NCBI GenBank assembly: GCA_030627265.1
Contig: DAOUSK010000011.1
Coordinates: forward strand, 1-38,651
From: Methylococcaceae bacterium
GTDB taxonomy: Bacteria; Pseudomonadota; Gammaproteobacteria; Methylococcales; Methylomonadaceae
DNA: 38,651 bases
Reading direction: 5' to 3'
Part shown: positions 15,816 to 25,767 of the stretch, one piece after another
Position numbering within the stretch: position 1 is the first letter of the stretch
Layout of the letters: the number at the start of each line of letters is the position of its first letter
Notes under the pieces: model-generated
What the model was told of the DNA's origin: nothing
Databases searched by the model: none
What the model saw: the letters and a program-made list of their open reading frames with translations, nothing else
Made by a program: the position numbers and the translations under genes

Positions 15816-16898
15816 ATGTTATTGTATTTATTTGATTATTTAGCACAGTTTGATGTGGGTTTTGGCGTTTTTAAATACCTCACATTACGTGCAATTTGTG
15901 CTGCTTTAACGGCACTTATTATTTCCTTTGTTGTAGGCCCGACAATGATTCGCCGATTGAGCAATAAAAATATTGGTCAAAGTGTTCGTGATGATGGACC
16001 TGAAAGTCATTTTGAAAAAGCGGGTACTCCTACGATGGGAGGCACACTTATTTTAGTTAGTATTGCGGCAAGCACCTTGTTATGGGGGGATTTGGATAGT
16101 CGTTATGTTTGGGTTGCTTTATTAGTCACGCTAACTTTTGGTGTGGTAGGTTTTATTGATGATTATAAAAAAGTTAAATTTGGTAATAGTGATGGGCTGT
16201 CTGCAAGAGCTAAATATTTATGGCAGTCAATTATTGCCTTAACAGCGGCAATCTTTTTATTTAAAACCGCTGAGTTACCAGCAGAAACGCAATTTATCGT
16301 ACCTTTTTTTAAAGAGGTTATGCTAGATATGGGTTGGACTTATATTGTATTAACCTATTTTGTCATTGTTGGTACTAGTAACGCCGTTAATTTAACTGAT
16401 GGCTTAGATGGCTTAGCTATTTTGCCAACAGTGATGGTGGCAGGGGCTTTTGCTATTTTTGCTTATTTAACAGGGCATGTGCAATTTGCAGAATATTTAG
16501 CAATCCCTTATATCCCCCAAGCGGGGGAGTTAACTATTTTTTGCTTGGCTCTGGTTGGGGCAGGTTTGGGGTTTTTATGGTTTAACGCATACCCAGCGAT
16601 GGTGTTTATGGGAGATGTTGGCGCCTTAGCTTTAGGTGCTGCTTTGGGTATTGTTGCTGTATTAGTTAGGCAAGAAATTGTACTGGTTATTATGGGTGGG
16701 GTTTTTGTGATGGAAACCGTGTCAGTCATTGTGCAGGTTGCTTCTTTTAAATTACGAGGTAAGCGTGTTTTTAGAATGGCACCGATACATCATCATTTTG
16801 AATTAAAAGGCTGGCCTGAGCCTCATGTGATTGTTAGATTCTGGATTATTACGTTTATTTTAGTTTTGATTGGTTTATCAACTTTAAAGTTGAGATAA
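15816..16898 (+). CDS. mraY: Phospho-MurNAc-pentapeptide transferase (lipid I synthase)
   Basis: Integral membrane enzyme that transfers phospho-MurNAc-pentapeptide to undecaprenyl phosphate. About ten membrane helices in 360 residues. Signature motifs: [14 protein letters not shown] near the N terminus, FIDDYKK with the catalytic Asp pair (about 113-119), [24 protein letters not shown] and [13 protein letters not shown] (the triple-His loop). All residues expected for Mg2+ and substrate binding are intact. It sits between murF and murD with gaps of 2 and 3 bases. Confidence 0.98.
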   Translation: MLLYLFDYLAQFDVGFGVFKYLTLRAICAALTALIISFVVGPTMIRRLSNKNIGQSVRDDGPESHFEKAGTPTMGGTLILVSIAASTLLWGDLDSRYVWVALLVTLTFGVVGFIDDYKKVKFGNSDGLSARAKYLWQSIIALTAAIFLFKTAELPAETQFIVPFFKEVMLDMGWTYIVLTYFVIVGTSNAVNLTDGLDGLAILPTVMVAGAFAIFAYLTGHVQFAEYLAIPYIPQAGELTIFCLALVGAGLGFLWFNAYPAMVFMGDVGALALGAALGIVAVLVRQEIVLVIMGGVFVMETVSVIVQVASFKLRGKRVFRMAPIHHHFELKGWPEPHVIVRFWIITFILVLIGLSTLKLR

Positions 16899-16901
16899 AA
16901 A

Positions 16902-18272
16902 ATGAATAATGACGCGATTTTAAATAGGCTAAAAAGTCAGTTTTCCTTAGATAAAGCATATGCTAAAGTGTTAGTGGTTGGCTTAGGGAAAACAGGTATG
17001 TCTGTTGCTTATTATTTCCGTCAACTAGGAATTAAATTTGCCGTTGTCGATAGTCGTGATAAACCTGCATTGAATGATGAATTGCTCGAAAAAATGCCCG
17101 ATGTTCCTGTTTTTACTGGTGGGTTTGATGAGCAATTATTTGAGTTAGCAAGTCATATAGTGGTAAGCCCTGGGCTTTCTATGCAAGAGCCTGTTATTCA
17201 GCAAGCTTTAGCACGAGGAGTGATTGCTTTAAGTGATATCGATTTACTGGCTTGCTCGGTTAATAAACCGATTGTTGCGATTACTGGGTCAAATGGAAAA
17301 AGTACGGTAACGACTTTATTAGGTGAGATGGCAAAAGCCGATTCAGTAAAAGTTGCAACAGGTGGGAACTTAGGAACACCGGCATTAGATTTAATCAGTG
17401 ATGAAATCGAACTCTATATATTAGAGTTGTCTAGTTTTCAATTAGAGCGGACAACACAATTAAATGCGGCGGTGGGTACGGTACTCAATATTTCTGAAGA
17501 TCATTTAGATCGTTATAGCAGCATGGATGATTACATAACACAAAAGCGTAATATTTTTACGGGTGATGGCGTTATGGTGATTAACGCAGATGATACAGAA
17601 GTGATGAAAATGCAAGAGGCATCAAGAGAGGTCATAACCTTTGGTTTGGATCATTCGGCTGATTACCATATTAAGCAAACAGAAAATGGGCCGTTTCTAG
17701 CATTTAAAGAGAAAAAAATATTAGCAGTTAATGAACTCGCTATTTTAGGTCGGCATAATCAGGCTAATGCACTTGCGGCACTGGCTTTAGCTAAAGTGGT
17801 TAAAATATCTGAAAAAGCTATGTGTGATGCACTAAAGCATTACAAAGGCTTAAGACATAGAATGCAATTTGTTGCAGATATTAACGGTGTACGTTGGGTT
17901 AATGATTCCAAAGCAACAAATATTGGCGCTTGTATTGCGGCATTACAGAGCTTTGAAGGTAAGAAAATAATATTGATTGCGGGGGGGGATGCGAAGGGAG
18001 CAAATATGTCAGAGTTGCTGCCTAGCATAATCGAAAAAGTACAAACAATATTAGTGATAGGCAAAGATGCTGACTTAATTAAGCAAGCGGTTAATGACTT
18101 AGTGCCAGTGGTTGAAGTTGGCACTTTAAAAAAAGCAGTAAAAAAAGCCAAGAAAATAGCTGATGTAGGAGATATTGTTTTGTTGTCACCTGCGTGTGCC
18201 AGTATCGATCAGTTTGAAAACTATAAAGAAAGAGGCCAGTGTTTTGCCTCAGAAGTTAAGGCACTGATGTAA
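16902..18272 (+). CDS. murD: UDP-MurNAc-L-alanine:D-glutamate ligase
   Basis: Second Mur ligase, adding D-glutamate. N-terminal Rossmann-like nucleotide domain VVGLGKTGMSVA (25-36), ATP loop GSNGKST (129-135, K133), LELSSFQLE and NISEDHLDRY in the central domain, and the C-terminal WVNDSKATN motif are present. Length 456 is normal. An eight-G tract at 17981-17988 encodes part of the conserved AGGDAKG loop in frame; such a run is slippage-prone but the reading frame here is intact. Stop overlaps the ftsW start (TAATG). Confidence 0.97.
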   Translation: MNNDAILNRLKSQFSLDKAYAKVLVVGLGKTGMSVAYYFRQLGIKFAVVDSRDKPALNDELLEKMPDVPVFTGGFDEQLFELASHIVVSPGLSMQEPVIQQALARGVIALSDIDLLACSVNKPIVAITGSNGKSTVTTLLGEMAKADSVKVATGGNLGTPALDLISDEIELYILELSSFQLERTTQLNAAVGTVLNISEDHLDRYSSMDDYITQKRNIFTGDGVMVINADDTEVMKMQEASREVITFGLDHSADYHIKQTENGPFLAFKEKKILAVNELAILGRHNQANALAALALAKVVKISEKAMCDALKHYKGLRHRMQFVADINGVRWVNDSKATNIGACIAALQSFEGKKIILIAGGDAKGANMSELLPSIIEKVQTILVIGKDADLIKQAVNDLVPVVEVGTLKKAVKKAKKIADVGDIVLLSPACASIDQFENYKERGQCFASEVKALM

Positions 18273-19441
18273 TGGTGCCTCTCTGGATTGAAAAATTATT
18301 GGGTGGCAACATTCATTTTGATAAAACCTTAGTTTTTGCCAATATTAGCCTGCTTTGTATTGGTTACTTAATGCTCTCTTCTGCATCATTGCATATAGGC
18401 TTGATGGGAATGGGGGATATTTATTATTATCCAGTAAAGCAATTAATACATATAAGCATTGGATTGGCAGCTGCGGTAGGTATTTATTGTGTACCGATAC
18501 GGGTGTGGGAAATTTATGGTACGCAGCTATTTTTTCTTGGCATAGGCTTATTGGCTTTAGTTTTAGTGCCGGGGTTCGGTGCCGAAGTGAATGGTAGTAC
18601 TCGTTGGCTTGCATTACCGGGTTTTAGGTTTCAAGTCTCTGAGGCGGTTAAATTAAGTGTGGTCATTTATATGGCAGGGTTTGTAACGCGGCATAGAGAC
18701 TTAGTGACAGAGTCAGCTTACGGTCTTGTTAGGCCACTTGCCTTTTTGTCGACGGCTTGTGTGTTATTGCTCATTGAGCCTGATATGGGCTCTGCTATTG
18801 TTATTATGGTGATAGCAATGGGTATGATGTTTTTAAGTGGTGCGCGATTACAGCAGTTTGTTTTATTGGTAGTGAGTGTTGTTATTGCCGGTACGCTAGC
18901 GATTGTTTTTTCGGAATATAGACAAAAAAGAATCAATGGTTTTTTAAACCCTTGGGATGACCCGTTGGGAGGTGGCTTTCAATTAGTTCAAGCCCTTATG
19001 TCATTTGGGCGAGGTGAGTGGTTCGGGGTAGGTTTGGGTTCTGGCGTACAAAAATTATTTTATTTACCGGAGGCACATACAGATTTTTTATTGTCAGTAT
19101 TGGCTGAAGAATTAGGGTTTGTCGGTGTGGTGGTGGTGATCTTATTATTTTCCGCGATTGTTTGGCGAGCCTTTGTTATTGGTGAAATGGCTGAAGCATT
19201 GGGTGAACGATTTTCAGCTTTCATTGCCTATGGTTTAGGTATTTGGTTTGCGTTCCAATCTTTTGTCAATATGGGCGTTAATATGGGTATATTACCCACT
19301 AAAGGACTGACTTTACCTTTTATGAGTTATGGCGGAGGAAGCATGATTATTATGTGCGTTGCGATGGCTTTTTTGTATCGAATTAATACGGATATTCAGC
19401 AAAAAATGTTAGCTAGTCAAAAGGGTGTGCATCATGGGTAA
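18272..19441 (+). CDS. ftsW: Septal peptidoglycan polymerase FtsW (SEDS)
   Basis: SEDS-family glycosyltransferase that polymerises lipid II at the septum together with FtsI. About ten membrane helices. Family motifs: GSTRWLALPGFRFQVSEAVK, LIEPDMGSAIVI (with the catalytic-type Asp), the large extracellular loop with FGRGEWFGVGLGSGVQKLFYLPEAHTDF, and GILPTKGLTLPFMSYGGGS near the end. At 389 residues it is normal. murD overlaps its start by one base, and murG begins 8 bases before its stop. Confidence 0.97.
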   Translation: MVPLWIEKLLGGNIHFDKTLVFANISLLCIGYLMLSSASLHIGLMGMGDIYYYPVKQLIHISIGLAAAVGIYCVPIRVWEIYGTQLFFLGIGLLALVLVPGFGAEVNGSTRWLALPGFRFQVSEAVKLSVVIYMAGFVTRHRDLVTESAYGLVRPLAFLSTACVLLLIEPDMGSAIVIMVIAMGMMFLSGARLQQFVLLVVSVVIAGTLAIVFSEYRQKRINGFLNPWDDPLGGGFQLVQALMSFGRGEWFGVGLGSGVQKLFYLPEAHTDFLLSVLAEELGFVGVVVVILLFSAIVWRAFVIGEMAEALGERFSAFIAYGLGIWFAFQSFVNMGVNMGILPTKGLTLPFMSYGGGSMIIMCVAMAFLYRINTDIQQKMLASQKGVHHG

Positions 19442-20486
19442 GCGCATAGTGATTATGGCCGGTGGGACTGGGGGGCATATTTTTCCTGCATTAGCAGTTG
19501 CGCATTATTTACAAAAACAAAACTGGCAAGTGAGTTGGGTAGGAACTAATAAAGGCATGGAAAGCCGAATTATTCCAGAAAATAACATAGATATTGATTA
19601 TTTAAGTGTTAATGGTTTACGAGGTAAAGGTGTTTTATCACTGGTAAAAATGCCAATCATGTTAATAAAATCTTGTTTAGAAGCAAGGAAAATTTTAAAG
19701 GCAAGAAAGCCTGATGTTGTTTTAGGGATGGGAGGGTTTGTTGCAGGCCCTGGGGGATTAGTTGCTAAATTATTAGGTATTCCTTTAGTTATTCATGAGC
19801 AAAACCGCATACCCGGTACAACAAACCGATTATTAGCTAAGTTTGCCACAAAAGTATTACAAGCATTTCCAGATAGTTTTAGCGGTCATAAAAAAGCTAT
19901 TTTTACGGGTAACCCTTTAAGAGAGTCTTTTTTACAGAAGGTAAACGAAGATCGACGAGAAAACAACGAACCCCTCCGATTATTAGTGATTGGTGGCAGC
20001 CTCGGTGCGCGGCGACTCAACCAAGTGATACCAGAAATGGCAAAGTTATTGGGAAAGGTAGAAATCAGGCATCAGGCAGGCAGTAAAATGCAAGCTGAAG
20101 TTGAGAAGAATTATAAAGAAAGAAAAGTAAACGCGACGGTGAGTGCTTTTATAGATGATGTAGCAGAAGCGTACCGGTGGGCTGATTTGGTAATATGCCG
20201 TGCAGGTGCGATGACAATAAGCGAAGTGGCAGCGGTGGGGGTACCATCAATATTAATACCGTATCCACATGCGATCGATGATCACCAGACGGCTAATGCA
20301 CAATATTTGGTTGATGCAGGCGCGGCTTTTATGATTCAGCAAGATAAATTAGACATTAGTGTTTTAGCAGAAACGGTTAAAGAATTGATAAAAAATAAAG
20401 CAGAGATGGCAGTAGCAGCAAAACAAAGCGCTAAATTAAATGCAACGCAGCAAGTAGCAAGTTATTGTATTGAGGTAGCCAAGTGA
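19434..20486 (+). CDS. murG: UDP-GlcNAc transferase MurG (lipid II synthase)
   Basis: Peripheral inner-membrane glycosyltransferase (GT28) that adds GlcNAc to lipid I. The N-terminal glycine loop GGTGGH (10-15) and second loop [10 protein letters not shown] are present, as are [27 protein letters not shown], and the donor-binding [27 protein letters not shown] stretch in parts. I chose ATG 19434 over an in-frame GTG at 19425 because [11 protein letters not shown] fits the family start and AAGGG (19421-19425) is then 8 bases upstream. That gives 350 residues and an 8-base overlap with ftsW. Confidence 0.95.
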   Translation: MGKRIVIMAGGTGGHIFPALAVAHYLQKQNWQVSWVGTNKGMESRIIPENNIDIDYLSVNGLRGKGVLSLVKMPIMLIKSCLEARKILKARKPDVVLGMGGFVAGPGGLVAKLLGIPLVIHEQNRIPGTTNRLLAKFATKVLQAFPDSFSGHKKAIFTGNPLRESFLQKVNEDRRENNEPLRLLVIGGSLGARRLNQVIPEMAKLLGKVEIRHQAGSKMQAEVEKNYKERKVNATVSAFIDDVAEAYRWADLVICRAGAMTISEVAAVGVPSILIPYPHAIDDHQTANAQYLVDAGAAFMIQQDKLDISVLAETVKELIKNKAEMAVAAKQSAKLNATQQVASYCIEVAK

Positions 20487-21919
20487 AATTTTCTAACCAC
20501 CTGGCCATACGTCAACCTTTAGGCGATATACAACATATACATTTTGTGGGTGTGGGTGGCACCGGCATGAGTGGCATTGCAGAAGTATTATGTAATTTAG
20601 GGTATGCGGTGTCTGGCTCGGATATTAAAGAAAGCGTGGTGACTAAGCGACTACAGGCGGCAGGTATTACGCTTTTTATTGGGCATAATGCGAGTAATGT
20701 AGCGATAGCTGATGTGGTCGTTACATCGACAGCGGTTGATAAAAATAACCCTGAAGTAAAGCAAGCGCATGAAAATCGCATCCCTGTTATTCCTAGAGCT
20801 GAAATGCTGGCAGAAATTATGCGTTTTCGTTTTGGTATTGCCGTGGCGGGAACACACGGAAAAACGACTACAACGAGTTTAACAGCCAGTATGTTAGCGG
20901 AAGCCGATATGGACCCTACTTTTGTTATCGGCGGACGACTAAATAGTGTTGGAACCAACGCTAAGCTTGGACAAGGGCAGTATTTGGTTGCAGAAGCAGA
21001 TGAAAGTGATGCTTCTTTTTTACATTTACAACCGATGATCGCGGTGGTTACCAATATAGACCAAGATCACTTGGAAACCTATGAAGGTAGTTTGGCACGG
21101 TTAAAAGATACCTTTGTTGAGTTTTTGCACCACGTACCCTTTTATGGGCTTGCGGTGATGTGTGTTGATGATGCAGGTGTGCGAGATATTTTACCTCGCG
21201 TTTTAAAGCCAATTAGAACCTATGGAACTCGTGAAGGTGCGGATGTTCGAGCGGTTAATATTCAGCAGCAAGGCTTATGTACTCAGTTTACGGTACAGCG
21301 CTGGGATGATAACGAAGACTTGCAAGTAACGCTTAATATGCCAGGTGAGCATAATATGCTGAATGCACTTGCGGCGATTACCATTGCGACAGAGTTAAAA
21401 GCAAAAGATAGCGCGATCATAAAAAGTTTAGCTGAATTCAGTGGTGTCGGAAGACGATTTCAATTAAATGGTGAGCTTGCTTTAGCCGAAGGAAAAGTTA
21501 CCTTAGTTGATGATTATGCACATCATCCAACTGAAGTAAAAGCGACCATACAAGCGCTAAAACAATCATGGCCTAAAAAACGCTCTGTTATTGTTTTTCA
21601 GCCACATAGATATACACGAACACGTGATTTATTTGAAGATTTCGTCAGCGCATTATCTGCTGTCGATGTATTGATTTTATTAGATGTGTATTCTGCTGGT
21701 GAAGTCTCCATAAATGGAGCTGACGGGCGTGCATTAAGTAGAGCCATACGAATGCGTGGACAAGTTGCCCCAGTTTTCGTGGAAAAAATTGATGATTTAG
21801 CAGAGATTTTAGCTGGCTTATTACAAGCTGACGATGTGCTGTTAACAATGGGAGCAGGAAATGTTGGGCATATTTCAACAGAGTTGCCTGCTCAAATTAC
21901 TGAGATTTTGGAGAAATGA
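20483..21919 (+). CDS. murC: UDP-MurNAc:L-alanine ligase
   Basis: First Mur ligase. [17 protein letters not shown] (20-36) is the UDP-binding domain start; ATP loop GTHGKTTTT (123-131, K127); [11 protein letters not shown] and [11 protein letters not shown] in the central domain; [10 protein letters not shown] and QPHRYTRT in the C-terminal domain. Length 478 is normal. The start codon is GTG, overlapping the murG stop as GTGA; no better ATG is near. murB follows directly, so the two steps that make and load UDP-MurNAc are adjacent. Confidence 0.97.
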   Translation: MKFSNHLAIRQPLGDIQHIHFVGVGGTGMSGIAEVLCNLGYAVSGSDIKESVVTKRLQAAGITLFIGHNASNVAIADVVVTSTAVDKNNPEVKQAHENRIPVIPRAEMLAEIMRFRFGIAVAGTHGKTTTTSLTASMLAEADMDPTFVIGGRLNSVGTNAKLGQGQYLVAEADESDASFLHLQPMIAVVTNIDQDHLETYEGSLARLKDTFVEFLHHVPFYGLAVMCVDDAGVRDILPRVLKPIRTYGTREGADVRAVNIQQQGLCTQFTVQRWDDNEDLQVTLNMPGEHNMLNALAAITIATELKAKDSAIIKSLAEFSGVGRRFQLNGELALAEGKVTLVDDYAHHPTEVKATIQALKQSWPKKRSVIVFQPHRYTRTRDLFEDFVSALSAVDVLILLDVYSAGEVSINGADGRALSRAIRMRGQVAPVFVEKIDDLAEILAGLLQADDVLLTMGAGNVGHISTELPAQITEILEK

Positions 21920-21921
21920 CA

Positions 21922-22812
21922 ATGTCTCATCGTCAGGTAACGGGTGACATATTGCGCCATGAAACATTGGCAAAATATACCAGCTGGCGTGTGGGTGGGG
22001 AAGCTGAAAGGATGTTTATTCCTAGTGATAAAGCTGATTTGCAGTTATTTATTGCAAGCTTAAGTAAAGATGAAAAGGTTTTTTGGTTGGGCTTAGGTAG
22101 TAATTTATTAATTCGTGATGGCGGCTTGGCGGGAACGGTGGTTAATACGCGCGGTAAAGTTAAAAAAATGCATTTACTGGATGAAACGCATTTGTATGTA
22201 GAATGCGGCGTGCCTTGTGCGCATATTGCACGCTTTTGCGCAGAAAATAATTTAGCCAATGCAGAGTTTTTTGCTGGCATTCCAGGGACGATGGGCGGCG
22301 CATTAAAGATGAATGCAGGCGCTTTTGGTTCAGAAACTTGGGGGTTAGTTGAGCAAGTAGAGGTTCAGTTAATCGGTGAGGAGCCAAGTAATAGAGCCGC
22401 CAATGAGTTTGATATTGCTTACCGATCGGTAAATGGCGTAGATAGTGCCTGTTTTTTGTCGGCAATATTAAAATTAGAGCCTGCGAACGATGAAAAAGGG
22501 CAGGCACGAATTAAAGAATTATTAGCCAAACGTAATGCAACGCAACCGACTAATTTACCAAGTTGTGGCTCCGTTTTTAGAAACCCTGAAAATGACTATG
22601 CAGCACGTTTAATAGAAAAAAGTGATTTGAAAGCTTACAAAATAGGCGGCGCAGAAGTCTCGACTAAACATGCTAACTTTATTGTTAATACAGGCAATGC
22701 AACAGCAGCTGATATAGAGCAATTGATTGCTTATGTGCAGACTGAAGTCTATAAGCTGCAAGGCGTGCAATTGCAAACAGAAGTTTGTATTATAGGGGAA
22801 CCTATATTATGA
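21922..22812 (+). CDS. murB: UDP-N-acetylenolpyruvoylglucosamine reductase, type II-like
   Basis: FAD enzyme that reduces UDP-GlcNAc-enolpyruvate to UDP-MurNAc. Motifs: YTSWRVGGEAERMFIP (FAD domain), WLGLGSNLLIRDGG, AGIPGTMGGALKMNAGAFG, YRSVNG, PSCGSVFRNP with the proton-donor Ser, and the catalytic Glu in QTEVCIIGE near the end. Length fits the shorter type II class (about 296) rather than E. coli MurB. An ATG at 21916 overlaps the murC stop as ATGA, but GGAG (21910-21913) is better spaced for ATG 21922; either is possible. In E. coli murB is not in the dcw cluster; the murC-murB-ddl order is found in other gammaproteobacteria such as Legionella. Confidence 0.94.
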   Translation: MSHRQVTGDILRHETLAKYTSWRVGGEAERMFIPSDKADLQLFIASLSKDEKVFWLGLGSNLLIRDGGLAGTVVNTRGKVKKMHLLDETHLYVECGVPCAHIARFCAENNLANAEFFAGIPGTMGGALKMNAGAFGSETWGLVEQVEVQLIGEEPSNRAANEFDIAYRSVNGVDSACFLSAILKLEPANDEKGQARIKELLAKRNATQPTNLPSCGSVFRNPENDYAARLIEKSDLKAYKIGGAEVSTKHANFIVNTGNATAADIEQLIAYVQTEVYKLQGVQLQTEVCIIGEPIL

Positions 22813-23726
22813 ATAAGGCTGAGGATTTTGGCCGCGTTGCTGTGTTAATGGGAGGTTGCGCTGCAGAGCGTGAGATTTCATTAAAGAGCGGGATGGCGGT
22901 TTATGATGCTTTAATTCGTAGTGGGGTTAATGCGGTTGCTGTTGATGTTACTGATAATGTATTAGAGGGATTGCAAGGGCAAGGTTTTGACCGTGTTATT
23001 AATGTACTTCATGGGCGTGGTGGTGAAGATGGTGTTGTACAAGCTGTTTTAGAAACATTAAACCTACCTTATACGGGGAGCGGTGTGCTAGCTTCTGCAT
23101 TGAGTATGGATAAATTACGCACTAAACTTTGCTGGCAAGGGGCTGGATTACCGACACCTAAATGGTTTGTATTGCAGAGTGAACAAGATGTTGAGCTATG
23201 CGCTCAAGCATTAAGTTTTCCTGTGATAGTTAAGCCAGCACAAGAAGGCTCTAGTTTAGGAATGAGCCGTGCAGAGAATAAAGAAGAGTTGTTTCTTGCT
23301 TGGCAAGCCGCTGCAAAATATCAATGTGATGTGTATGCAGAAGCATGGGTACTGGGGAAAGAATATACCGTGGCTATTTTGGCAGGAAAAGCATTGCCCG
23401 TTATTCGCTTAGAAACGCCGCATGTTTTTTATGATTTCGATGCAAAATATCGCGCTAATACAACGCAATATCATTGCCCTGCTGGATTAAGTTTACAAGC
23501 TGAATCTGAATTGGCTGCCTTAGCATTACAAGCCAATGATATTATAGGTGTGAGTGGTTGGAGCAGGGTTGATCTCTTTATTGACGAGCAAGGGTGTAGC
23601 CAGTTAATTGAAGTGAATACGGTGCCAGGAATGACAGATCATAGCCTAGTACCGATGGCAGCTAAACAAGCAGGAATGAGTTTTGATGAACTGGTTATGC
23701 AAATTTTAGCCACAAGTAGCCAATGA
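22809..23726 (+). CDS. ddl: D-alanine--D-alanine ligase
   Basis: ATP-grasp ligase making the D-Ala-D-Ala dipeptide used by MurF. The N-terminal signature reads MGGCAAEREISLKSG, with Ala where many Ddl have Ser after the Gly pair; the catalytic Glu of AERE is kept. LHGRGGEDGVVQ, PYTGSGVLASALSMDK, PVIVKPAQEGSSLGM and LIEVNTVPGMTDHS are all intact. I chose ATG 22809 (overlapping the murB stop as ATGA, with AGGGGAA upstream) over an upstream TTG at 22785. That gives 305 residues, the standard DdlB size. ftsQ overlaps its stop. Confidence 0.96.
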   Translation: MNKAEDFGRVAVLMGGCAAEREISLKSGMAVYDALIRSGVNAVAVDVTDNVLEGLQGQGFDRVINVLHGRGGEDGVVQAVLETLNLPYTGSGVLASALSMDKLRTKLCWQGAGLPTPKWFVLQSEQDVELCAQALSFPVIVKPAQEGSSLGMSRAENKEELFLAWQAAAKYQCDVYAEAWVLGKEYTVAILAGKALPVIRLETPHVFYDFDAKYRANTTQYHCPAGLSLQAESELAALALQANDIIGVSGWSRVDLFIDEQGCSQLIEVNTVPGMTDHSLVPMAAKQAGMSFDELVMQILATSSQ

Positions 23727-24436
23727 TAGAGGCAGAAATGCGCCGCTCGGTTGGGAGTGGGTTATTTATTTTGATTGTTTTATCTTTAAGCTGGATACCG
23801 ATGAAACAGCTTATTAATGATTTTCACCCAATTCGTTATGTCCGTGTTGGAGGGGAGTTTCAATACATTAAAAAGCAAGAGATTAAAGAGAAAATTAACC
23901 CATTACTGAATACCGGTTACTTTTCAATTGATTTACCAGCAATACAGCAAGCGGTAATGAGCTTGCCTTGGATAGATAAAGTATTAGTGCAACGCGTTTG
24001 GCCTAATCGATTAGAGTTAAAGGTGTATGAGCAAGAACCTATCGTACGTTGGCGTGATAGTGAATTATTAAATGCACGCTCTGAAATTTTTAAACCGATG
24101 AATATAGACGGGTTTAAATCTTTACCGATATTGAGTACGCCAGATGGCTTGCAAAAAGAATTTTTACCGACGATGCAAGACATGAGTCTAGCATTATTAG
24201 AACATGATTTAGAATTGACAGAATTTAGAGTGAATAAAAGATTGGCTTGGTTTGTTTCATTGAAAAATGGCATGCAAATTCAATTGGGGCGAGCAGAGCC
24301 CTTACAAAAATTTATGCAGTTAATGAATACATTAAGTGTACTAGGTAAAAAGGTTAACAAAATAGCTTATATTGATATGCGTTATCCCAATGGCTACGCT
24401 GTACGCTGGCGAAAAAATATAAAGATACACTGGTAG
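23723..24436 (+). CDS. ftsQ: Cell division protein FtsQ
   Basis: Bitopic inner-membrane divisome protein linking FtsL-FtsB to the rest of the septum machinery. A short cytoplasmic N terminus, a membrane segment (about 13-27), a POTRA domain starting with IRYVRVGGEFQYIKKQEI (37-54) and a beta domain to the end with the conserved MQDMSLALLEHDLELTEFRV region. Length 237 is slightly short because the cytoplasmic tail is minimal. The start overlaps the ddl stop (ATGA). Confidence 0.92.
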   Translation: MIEAEMRRSVGSGLFILIVLSLSWIPMKQLINDFHPIRYVRVGGEFQYIKKQEIKEKINPLLNTGYFSIDLPAIQQAVMSLPWIDKVLVQRVWPNRLELKVYEQEPIVRWRDSELLNARSEIFKPMNIDGFKSLPILSTPDGLQKEFLPTMQDMSLALLEHDLELTEFRVNKRLAWFVSLKNGMQIQLGRAEPLQKFMQLMNTLSVLGKKVNKIAYIDMRYPNGYAVRWRKNIKIHW

Positions 24437-24481
24437 AAAATAATGAATTTTAATTTGATAGGCGAATTAAAGGCAGAGGAA

Positions 24482-25708
24482 ATGGCAAAACAAGTAGATC
24501 GTAATTTAATTGTAGGATTGGATATAGGAACCTCTAAGGTTGCTGTAATCGTTGGAGAGCTCAATGAGGAGGGCGAAATAGAAGTGATAGGTATTGGGTC
24601 TACCCCTTCGCGTGGTTTAAAAAAGGGCGTGGTGATTAACCTTGAAGCAACGGTAGTTTCAATTCAGCGTGCAATTGAAGAAGCTGAATTAATGGCGGGG
24701 TGTGAAATAAGCTCCGTTTATGCAGGAATTGCTGGCAGTCATGTTAAAAGCCTAAATTCGCATGGCATTGTCGCTATTAGAGAAAAAGAAGTCACACAAT
24801 ATGATATCGACAGAGTCATCGACTCTGCTAGAGCCGTTGCTATACCAGCGGATCAAAAAATACTGCATATTTTGCCGCAGGAATTTATTATTGATATGCA
24901 AGAAGGTATTAAAGAGCCTATTGGTATGTCAGGAATACGCTTAGAAGCCAAGGTTCACATGGTGACAGGCAGCGTTAGTGCCTCACAAAATATCATTAAA
25001 TGCATACGTCGCTGTGACCTAGAGGTAGACGATATAGTATTAGAGCAACTTGCCTCATGCTCATCTGTGTTAACAGATGATGAAAAAGAGTTGGGTGTTT
25101 GTTTGATTGATATCGGTGGAGGTACAACAGATATTGCGATTTTTTCACAAGGGGCAATTAAGCATACGGCTGTGATTCCCATTGCTGGTGACCAAGTAAC
25201 CAATGATGTTGCTGTTGCTTTACGCACGCCAACACAAAGTGCGGAAGAAATAAAAAAATCCTATGCCTGTGCGCTAACTCAATTAGCCGATGCGAATGAA
25301 ATGATTGATGTACCGAGCATCGGTGATAGACCGTCACGAAAAATTTCCAAGCAAAATTTGGCCGAAATTATCGAGCCACGTTATGAAGAGTTAATGTTAT
25401 TAGTACAAGCGGAATTAAGGCGTAGTGGTTATGAAGGCTTAATGGCGGCTGGCATTATATTGACTGGGGGAAGCGCTAAAGTAACCGGACTTACTGAATT
25501 AGCGGAAGAGATTTTCCATATGCCAGTACGTTTAGGCATACCGCAGCATATTATCGGGTTGACCGATGTCGTAGAAAATCCAATTCACTCAACAGGAGTG
25601 GGGTTGTTGTTGTATGGAAGAGATCATGTTGTTAGCAGTGAGCAGCTGACAGAATCTGGACAAGGTGCTTTTGCTAAAATGAAAGTCTGGTTTCAAAGAA
25701 ATTTTTAA
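24482..25708 (+). CDS. ftsA: Cell division protein FtsA
   Basis: Actin-like ATPase that tethers FtsZ to the membrane. Phosphate-1 motif LIVGLDIGTSKVAVIVGE lies at the N terminus; IDIGGGTTDIAIF is phosphate-2; GIILTGGSAKVTGL is the adenosine motif; the C-terminal GAFAKMKVWFQRNF is the amphipathic membrane-targeting helix. An ATG at 24443 would add 13 residues (NFNLIGELKAEE), but ATG 24482 matches the family start (MAKQVDRNLIVGLD) and has AAAGG about 8 bases upstream, so I prefer the 408-residue form. Confidence 0.95.
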   Translation: MAKQVDRNLIVGLDIGTSKVAVIVGELNEEGEIEVIGIGSTPSRGLKKGVVINLEATVVSIQRAIEEAELMAGCEISSVYAGIAGSHVKSLNSHGIVAIREKEVTQYDIDRVIDSARAVAIPADQKILHILPQEFIIDMQEGIKEPIGMSGIRLEAKVHMVTGSVSASQNIIKCIRRCDLEVDDIVLEQLASCSSVLTDDEKELGVCLIDIGGGTTDIAIFSQGAIKHTAVIPIAGDQVTNDVAVALRTPTQSAEEIKKSYACALTQLADANEMIDVPSIGDRPSRKISKQNLAEIIEPRYEELMLLVQAELRRSGYEGLMAAGIILTGGSAKVTGLTELAEEIFHMPVRLGIPQHIIGLTDVVENPIHSTGVGLLLYGRDHVVSSEQLTESGQGAFAKMKVWFQRNF

Positions 25709-25711
25709 ATG

Positions 25712-25767
25712 TATTGTATATTGTAAGTGTTTTTTTAAAAAAATTAATCAAGATAAACTAGGGTGTA
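25712..25767 (+). promoter_or_regulatory. ftsZ leader with T7A7 tract
   Basis: After many overlapping genes, a 59-base gap opens before ftsZ. It starts with a tandem 7-mer (TATTGTA twice, 25712-25725) and then TTGTAAGT (25721-25728) followed by seven T and seven A (25730-25743). The same TTGTAAGT plus T/A-tract arrangement stands before mgtE (7358-7380). It may be a local ftsZ promoter or protein-binding site; I cannot assign a convincing -10 box. Confidence 0.35.

Noticed and set aside
18355-18597. 80-aa alternative frame within ftsW
   Set aside because: Overlaps the conserved ftsW sequence in another frame, with no independent start signal.
20512-21054. 180-aa frame antisense to murC
   Set aside because: Long only because of murC codon structure on the opposite strand; no ribosome site or family match.
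22160-22507. 115-aa minus-strand frame in murB
   Set aside because: Shadow of murB; MurB motifs across the same bases are intact.
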